Positions 6,702-10,389 of a stretch of DNA of 10,389 nucleotides are shown here, piece after piece. Under the pieces are notes generated by a model, which saw nothing but the letters and a program-made list of their open reading frames with translations, ran no database searches and had not been told where the DNA came from. The stretch is from Methylococcaceae bacterium. Its GTDB lineage: Bacteria > Pseudomonadota > Gammaproteobacteria > Methylococcales > Methylomonadaceae. A program made the position numbers and the translations under genes. Each line of letters begins with the position of its first letter. Position 1 is the first letter of the stretch. The stretch is from the NCBI GenBank assembly GCA_013140465.1, contig JABFST010000227.1, positions 1-10,389 of the forward strand. The letters run 5' to 3'.

Positions 6702-6716
6702 TTGCATTCGGTGCAA
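6702..6716. promoter_or_regulatory. Small inverted repeat upstream of the antitoxin gene
   Basis: TTGCA (6702-6706) and TGCAA (6712-6716) around TTCGG lie about 50 bp before the antitoxin ATG. Toxin-antitoxin pairs usually repress themselves, so this could be the operator, but the arms are short and it could be chance. Confidence 0.3.
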
Positions 6717-6764
6717 TACCCCTATCGCCTAGTGCGCCCTTGACCACACCTTAGGAGTTACACT

Positions 6765-6980
6765 ATGGACATAACCGAACTACATAAATTACCAGCACTT
6801 GAAAAGCTTAGTATTATTGAGTCTCTTTGGGGTGATTTAGTAACTGACGAAAGCAACCTTCCACAGCTGACGTGGCATGAAAGCGAACTCAAAGACACCG
6901 AAGATAATTTTTTGCTGGGCAACATCGAAATAGTTGATTGGCAAACAGCCAAGAAAGAATTGCGTTCAAAGTTTGAATGA
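6765..6980 (+). CDS. Antitoxin of an addiction module (PF09720 type)
   Basis: A 71-aa acidic protein with the layout of the 'putative addiction module component' family: L-ALEKLSIIESLWGDL (residues 9-25), then the LP-TWHESEL segment (32-42, W37-H38) and a C-terminal W59-Q-x-x-K-x-x-LR that would contact the toxin. AGGAG at 6753-6757 is seven bases before the ATG. Its last four bases (ATGA, 6977-6980) overlap the toxin start, typical of coupled toxin-antitoxin genes. It should neutralise the downstream ParE/RelE-fold toxin and repress the operon. The pair looks more AT-rich than the nif genes, which fits horizontal acquisition. Confidence 0.87.
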   Translation: MDITELHKLPALEKLSIIESLWGDLVTDESNLPQLTWHESELKDTEDNFLLGNIEIVDWQTAKKELRSKFE

Positions 6981-7285
6981 AAGTCCAAGTTCTTCGCTCA
7001 GCCATGAAAGACCTGGAAAGAGGCCGGAAATTTTACGATTGCCAACAATCAGGCGTAGGTGAGTATTTTTTCGACAGTCTTTTTTCTGAAATAGATTCGC
7101 TGGCACTTTACGCAGGTATCCATTCTGTCCATTTTGGATTTCATCGCCTATTAGCAAAACGTTTTCCTTACGCAATTTATTACAAGGTTATTGATAGTAA
7201 AGCGACCGTTTTCCGCATTCTTGATTGTAGGCGCGATCCAAGTCGGCTGCGTAAAGCGTTTAAAGTGGCTGTGAAAAAGCCCTAG
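6977..7285 (+). CDS. ParE/RelE-superfamily toxin
   Basis: A 102-aa basic protein of the ParE/RelE toxin fold. The N-terminus has the usual beta strand (VQVLRSAMKDLERG) followed by an amphipathic helix. The C-terminal half has FPYAIYYKVID (63-73) and VFRILDCRRDP (78-88), the typical last strands and Arg-rich end of this subgroup. These toxins either poison gyrase (ParE) or cut ribosome-bound mRNA (RelE); the sequence alone does not decide which. It is translated by 4-bp overlap from the antitoxin. Its stop codon shares its final G with the second copy of the 30-bp hairpin repeat. Confidence 0.87.
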   Translation: MKVQVLRSAMKDLERGRKFYDCQQSGVGEYFFDSLFSEIDSLALYAGIHSVHFGFHRLLAKRFPYAIYYKVIDSKATVFRILDCRRDPSRLRKAFKVAVKKP

Positions 7286-7314
7286 GCTGGGTTGGAGCAA
7301 CGCATAAACCCAGC
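7285..7314. repeat. Second copy of the 30-bp hairpin repeat
   Basis: Same orientation as 6631-6660 with one substitution (GGAGC here, GGTGC there). The arms GCTGGGTT/AACCCAGC are intact. It lies between the convergent toxin and NYN genes and may terminate one or both, but no good T-run follows on either strand. Confidence 0.8.
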
Positions 7315-7323
7315 TTACGAGTT

Positions 7324-7956
7324 TTACGTCAAATCTATTTTTAACGACATGTCAGAATGTTGAATCAAATCATCCTTAACCTCATGACCAAGACATACTA
7401 AGAACAACTGTGCGCCTTCTCGCCTGGCAAATTTCATAGCGGGTACAAAATCGCTATCACCTGTGACCAGTACGATAACGTGTGCCTGTTTTTTCAGGGT
7501 TAAAGAAGCAATATCAAGACCTATACGCATATCAACGCCTTTTTGGGTTATATTTGGCGATAGGTCATCCTTGCTGATCGTAATGGTTTCATGGCTATCA
7601 TTAAGGATTTTTTGGTTAAGCTTCCATCCCCTAAAAGCAACTTCTCCCAAGCGCAACGCAAAATAGGGGGCGTGGGACAATTTTTGTAACAAAGCTGAAT
7701 TATTTTTGGCAAGTGGCGTAGTGGCAAAATTCATACGTTCCGTTGAGAGTGGAACTTTAACGCGTTCTGTCAGCGGCGGGGAATCATAATAATAGATTCT
7801 GTGCAGGGACATTTGCTGTAATATCTCGTGCCGTTTAAGACGTTCGGCAAAATCAATGATTTTTTCAGCAGTTGCAGGATTTTCTTGGGATCCAAGCTTT
7901 CTTTTCAAAAAGCCAGCATCAATAAGGATGGCGTAGTTTTTCAATGGTTTGGACAA
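7324..7956 (-). CDS. NYN-domain (LabA/DUF88-like) putative ribonuclease
   Basis: A 210-aa protein with the PIN-like NYN fold. Acidic metal-site residues are visible: D13 in YAILIDAGF, D142 and D148 in KGVDMRIGLDIA, and D167/D169 in VTGDSDFVPA, the canonical NYN motif. The family is thought to act on RNA; the substrate here is unknown. The start is a TTG (7954-7956) with only a poor GAGG further upstream. The frame stays open to a stop at 8026-8028 but contains no ATG or GTG, so TTG 7956 is the best guess and an eroded N-terminus is possible. It converges with the toxin gene, 38 bp apart, and is AT-rich like it. Confidence 0.85.
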   Translation of the reverse strand: MSKPLKNYAILIDAGFLKRKLGSQENPATAEKIIDFAERLKRHEILQQMSLHRIYYYDSPPLTERVKVPLSTERMNFATTPLAKNNSALLQKLSHAPYFALRLGEVAFRGWKLNQKILNDSHETITISKDDLSPNITQKGVDMRIGLDIASLTLKKQAHVIVLVTGDSDFVPAMKFARREGAQLFLVCLGHEVKDDLIQHSDMSLKIDLT

Positions 7957-8342
7957 AAAAAATTGGCCTCGGATACGCGCGGAGCCGAAGCCCTCTTGGA
8001 TTGTAGCGAGTATGGAGGCCGTTTTTTATAAGCAACTAGTATAATTTATTGCCAATCACTATTCAAGGCATCGCTAAAATACGAATAAGGGCTAACTATC
8101 CAAATATCCTGCCACAATCCAGCATTTCAACGCGCCGAATGATTAGGCTTAACGGCATCAACGTAGAGATGATTAAGCCAGCCCAATACAACTATCGCCT
8201 ATTGCGCCCTACCAGCTACAAGCCGAATAACGCTCACCTCCCCGCCCACTACGGCAAACTTGACGGGCATAGGGATTGCCTTTATCTTGTCCGACCCTTT
8301 CTTTTGCAGGTACTCAGCCTGCGCCTGACCTCAGGATCGACC
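7957..8342. other. 386-bp intergenic region between divergent genes
   Basis: It lies between the NYN gene (-) and the sterol-reductase gene (+). The reductase frame is open back to a TTG at 8049, but the extra 98 residues resemble no part of the family, and a good start exists at 8343, so I treat 8049-8342 as leader. A TATAAT at 8040-8045 could be a -10 box for the + strand, without a clear -35. The stretch CTATCGCCTATTGCGCCCT (8192-8210) is nearly identical to 6721-6739 upstream of the antitoxin gene (one mismatch); meaning unknown. Confidence 0.55.
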
Positions 8343-9923
8343 ATGATAAAAGCCGGCCCCTTGTTTGAACATATCCTTACCCATTATCGCGGCCTGTTTG
8401 CCACGGTGTTTTTGTTGCCCATTTCCGCCGTTTATAGTGCCTATAACACCTTGCGTAACCGCTGGGTGTTTGCGATGAACAGTGCGCCCGCCAAACACGA
8501 ACAGCGAGTGCAACAGGTCATCAGCCAAATTAAGGCATGGCAAGCCGACGGCAGCCCGCAAAAATTGTGTACCGCGCGTTCGGGCTGGAAAACCATGAGC
8601 GAAATGGTGCCTAAATACAAACTGTCGCACCGCAACATCCACGTCAATCTCTACGATATATTGGAATTGTCTGCCGAACGCCAAACCGTGCGCGTAGAGC
8701 CGTTGGCAACAATGGGGCAAATTACCCGCAGCTTATTGTCTAAAGGCTGGACTTTGGCGGTCGTACCCGAGTTGGATGATTTGACCGTAGGCGGATTGGT
8801 GATGGGTTTTGGCGTGGAATCCAGCAGCCACAAATATGGCTTGTTCCAATCGATCTGCGTAGCGTTTGATGTCGTCACGGCAGACGGACAATGCCACCAT
8901 TGCAGTGCCACCGAAAACCCCGAGCTGTATTATTTGCTGCCGTGGAGTCATGGCACGCTGGGTTTTTTGGTCGCAGCAGAGCTAAAAATTATTCCGGCAA
9001 AAAAATATGTCCGCGTCCATTACCAGCCTGTGACCAGCTTGGCGGCAATGGTGTCCGAATTTACCGCCGCTAGCCGCGACACCACAGGCACAGATTTTGT
9101 CGAAGGCTTGGTGTACAGCCGCGACACAGCAGTGATTATGCGCGGCACACTGACCGATGACATTGCCGCAGACAGCCCGCTCAACCCAATAGGCCGATGG
9201 TATAAGCCGTGGTTTTACCAACACGTCGCCCAGTTTTTGACCAACCCCCAAGGTGCTTATGAAACTATCCCGCTACGCCATTATTACCATAGGCACACCC
9301 GCAGTTATTTTTGGGCAATGGAAGAAATCATCCCGTTTGGCAACCAAGCGTGGTTTAGGGCCTTATTAGGCTGGGCCTTGCCGCCGCGCATTGAGCTGTT
9401 GAAATATACCGAAACCGAAACCACGCGCAAGCTGCGTGAGCAGTTTTATGTCGTACAAGATATGCTAATGCCAATAGCACATCTTAAAACCTCCATAGAG
9501 TATTTCGACACGCATTTTAATTTATACCCCTTGTGGCTTTCGCCTATGGCAGTGTATGGCAATCAGCAAGGCTTGGGTTTTGTCCATCCCTATACCCATA
9601 ATGGCGCGGTAGATGAAATGTATGTCGATATTGGCGCCTACGGCACACCACGCAAAGCCCAGTTTAACAGCCATCAGGCATTACCCGGCTTAGAAAAGTT
9701 TGTGCTGCAACACCACGGCTACCAAGCCTTATACGCCAAAACCCTATTAAACCGCGACGACTTTAGGGCCATGTTTGACCACAGCGGTTACGACCGCTTA
9801 CGCGCACAATTGCCCTATTGCCAACAGGCGTTTGATGAGGTTTATGATAAGGTGTCCGCTAACGGGCGGGTGTCACCCGTAGAAATGCGCAAATTGCAGA
9901 GCCAGCGTAAACCGAAAGCGTAA
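8343..9923 (+). CDS. DHCR24-like delta24-sterol reductase (FAD-dependent)
   Basis: A 526-aa FAD-dependent oxidoreductase strikingly like animal 24-dehydrocholesterol reductase (human DHCR24, 516 aa), which reduces the C24-C25 double bond of the sterol side chain using NADPH. Colinear landmarks: an N-terminal membrane anchor (about 17-40, FATVFLLPISAVYSAYN), RWVF...SAPAKHEQRV, the PCMH FAD domain with PELDDLTVGGL (142-152) and ESSSHKYGLF (159-168), GTLGFLVAAE, YKPWFYQHV, IPLRHYYHRHTRS (309-321), IIPFGN, and DIGAYG-PR near the C-terminus. ATG 8343 has AGGA at 8333-8336 and gives the family length. It stands alone, with no other sterol gene in the window. Sterol synthesis is known in some Methylococcales. 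Activity on another isoprenoid cannot be excluded. Confidence 0.9.
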   Translation: MIKAGPLFEHILTHYRGLFATVFLLPISAVYSAYNTLRNRWVFAMNSAPAKHEQRVQQVISQIKAWQADGSPQKLCTARSGWKTMSEMVPKYKLSHRNIHVNLYDILELSAERQTVRVEPLATMGQITRSLLSKGWTLAVVPELDDLTVGGLVMGFGVESSSHKYGLFQSICVAFDVVTADGQCHHCSATENPELYYLLPWSHGTLGFLVAAELKIIPAKKYVRVHYQPVTSLAAMVSEFTAASRDTTGTDFVEGLVYSRDTAVIMRGTLTDDIAADSPLNPIGRWYKPWFYQHVAQFLTNPQGAYETIPLRHYYHRHTRSYFWAMEEIIPFGNQAWFRALLGWALPPRIELLKYTETETTRKLREQFYVVQDMLMPIAHLKTSIEYFDTHFNLYPLWLSPMAVYGNQQGLGFVHPYTHNGAVDEMYVDIGAYGTPRKAQFNSHQALPGLEKFVLQHHGYQALYAKTLLNRDDFRAMFDHSGYDRLRAQLPYCQQAFDEVYDKVSANGRVSPVEMRKLQSQRKPKA

Positions 9924-9998
9924 TGTCATGGCGTTAGCTGTTGTACCTTAGCCCCCATCACTATGCACAACTCTCCAGCAGTAAACGGCGTAGGTTCA

Positions 9999-10084
9999 CC
10001 CTTTGAAAAAGGGGGAGAGCTTGCGAGGGGTCTGAGGGGGGGTATTCAATAAACCTTCCCTAACCCCTCCTTTTTAAGGAGGGG
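9999..10084. repeat. Pair of C/G-rich hairpins
   Basis: CCCTTT/AAAGGG (9999-10004/10008-10013) and CCCCTCCTT/AAGGAGGGG (10064-10072/10076-10084, loop TTT) flank a G-rich then C-rich stretch that can partly pair with itself. The layout recalls the hairpin at 2460-2494. It may end transcription of the sterol reductase gene. The right arm also supplies an AGGAGG (10077-10082) eight bases before an ATG at 10091, probably by chance. Confidence 0.6.
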
Positions 10085-10123
10085 GACTGAATGTTTACTC
10101 ATCATCAAATCGTTATGTTAACA

Positions 10124-10157
10124 ATAGACTGGATAGAAAAATAGACTGGATAGAAAA
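10124..10157 (+). repeat. 17-bp tandem duplication
   Basis: ATAGACTGGATAGAAAA occurs twice back to back (10124-10140, 10141-10157). Seventeen is not a multiple of three, so it shifts the frame of the broken gene. Confidence 0.95.
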
Positions 10158-10253
10158 ATCCGTTCACAATGAAAACTATCGCTACTCACGGCATGGCGAC
10201 CAAGAACGACAAAATGATAATTTAGCCTTCATCGACGTACACCAAGCTTTGTT

Positions 10254-10377
10254 GTAACTATTCAGCATCCGGGACACAACAGCCGTTCGCTGAGCGGAGT
10301 CGAAGCGAACAAACCGGCTTCGACTCCGCTCAGCCTACGGTAAATTTGACTTATTAGAAGTCGCTCTGAATAGTTAC
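10254..10377 (-). mobile_element. GTAA-ended MITE, copy 2 (124 bp, inverted)
   Basis: It has the same 12-bp perfect ends as copy 1 (10254-10265 and 10366-10377), flanked by a perfect 8-bp direct repeat GCTTTGTT (10246-10253 and 10378-10385). Its right end equals the left end of copy 1 in reverse complement, identical over at least 56 bp, so it lies in the opposite orientation. The interior forms an 18-bp perfect stem (GCTGAGCGGAGTCGAAGC at 10289-10306 with 10317-10334) around a 10-base loop. It interrupts the short gene starting near 10115. Confidence 0.92.
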
Positions 10378-10389
10378 GCTTTGTTAAAC

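Larger units (their letters stand above)
9924..10389. other. 466-bp repeat-rich region after the sterol reductase
   Basis: No intact gene. It contains two C/G-rich hairpins (9999-10084), a broken short gene with a 17-bp tandem duplication (from about 10115) and the second GTAA-ended MITE (10254-10377). Confidence 0.75.
10115..10389 (+). pseudogene. Short gene broken by a 17-bp duplication and a MITE
   Basis: From ATG 10115 the frame reads MLTIDWIEK and hits TAG at 10142-10144, inside a 17-bp tandem duplication. If one copy is removed the frame continues as SVHNENYRYSRHGDQERQ then NDNLAFIDVHQALL, ending at a TAA made by the MITE insertion at 10254. Beyond the MITE the target duplication restores the frame (GCT TTG TTA AAC, A-L-L-N) to the window edge. 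The RYSRHGDQERQ...F-DVHQAL pattern resembles DUF4258-type proteins, which are often toxin-like, but this is tentative. An in-frame ATG at 10091 is an alternative start. The original gene continues beyond the window. Confidence 0.75.

Noticed and set aside
8049..8342. A 98-residue N-terminal extension of the sterol reductase frame from TTG 8049
   Set aside because: The extra residues match no part of the DHCR24 family, and ATG 8343 has a good AGGA site and gives the family length.
10091..10114. AGGAGG plus ATG 10091 as a deliberate translation start
   Set aside because: The ribosome-like site is the right arm of a C/G-rich repeat hairpin; ATG 10115 looks the more natural start, though this is not settled.

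Overview
The window looks like chromosome from a nitrogen-fixing gammaproteobacterium, most likely a methanotroph of the order Methylococcales. This is inferred from the Azotobacter-like nif order (nifZ-nifM-clpX-...-nifF), a gammaproteobacterial-type CreA, a DHCR24-like sterol reductase (methanotrophs such as Methylococcus are among the few sterol-making bacteria), and many short hairpin repeats between genes. No 16S or marker gene is present, so the assignment is tentative.

Bases 1-3831 are the end of a nif cluster, all on the + strand: the 3' part of nifZ, then nifM, a nif-associated clpX, a glutaredoxin-BolA (IbaG-type) fusion and the flavodoxin nifF. NifZ and NifM serve maturation of the MoFe and Fe proteins. 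The extra ClpX probably feeds nitrogenase assembly factors to ClpP. The Grx-BolA protein probably carries or senses Fe-S clusters. NifF passes electrons to dinitrogenase reductase. Genes 1-3 are packed within 1-9 bp, so they are co-transcribed.

Bases 3832-4541 are a gene-free pile of repeats marking the nif boundary: a 16-bp-arm palindrome, a 137-bp MITE with a 6-bp target duplication, and a 207-bp MITE with GTAA ends and an 8-bp target duplication. Bases 4542-6615 hold creA, a conserved protein with two plausible starts (one with a signal peptide, one with a perfect Shine-Dalgarno) and an aspzincin (M35-type) metallopeptidase without a signal peptide.

Bases 6765-7285 are a PF09720-type/ParE-RelE toxin-antitoxin pair bracketed by two near-identical 30-bp hairpin repeats. 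A NYN-domain ribonuclease-like gene follows on the - strand (7324-7956). Bases 8343-9923 encode the DHCR24 homologue.

The last 466 bp hold hairpin repeats and a short gene broken twice: by a 17-bp tandem duplication, and by a second, 124-bp copy of the GTAA-ended MITE, inserted in the opposite orientation with its own 8-bp target duplication. The two MITE copies differ in length exactly by tandem gain or loss of 23-bp and 20-bp units. This MITE family and its gene disruption are the best-supported new observation here; the M35 peptidase with its dual-start partner is the most speculative.
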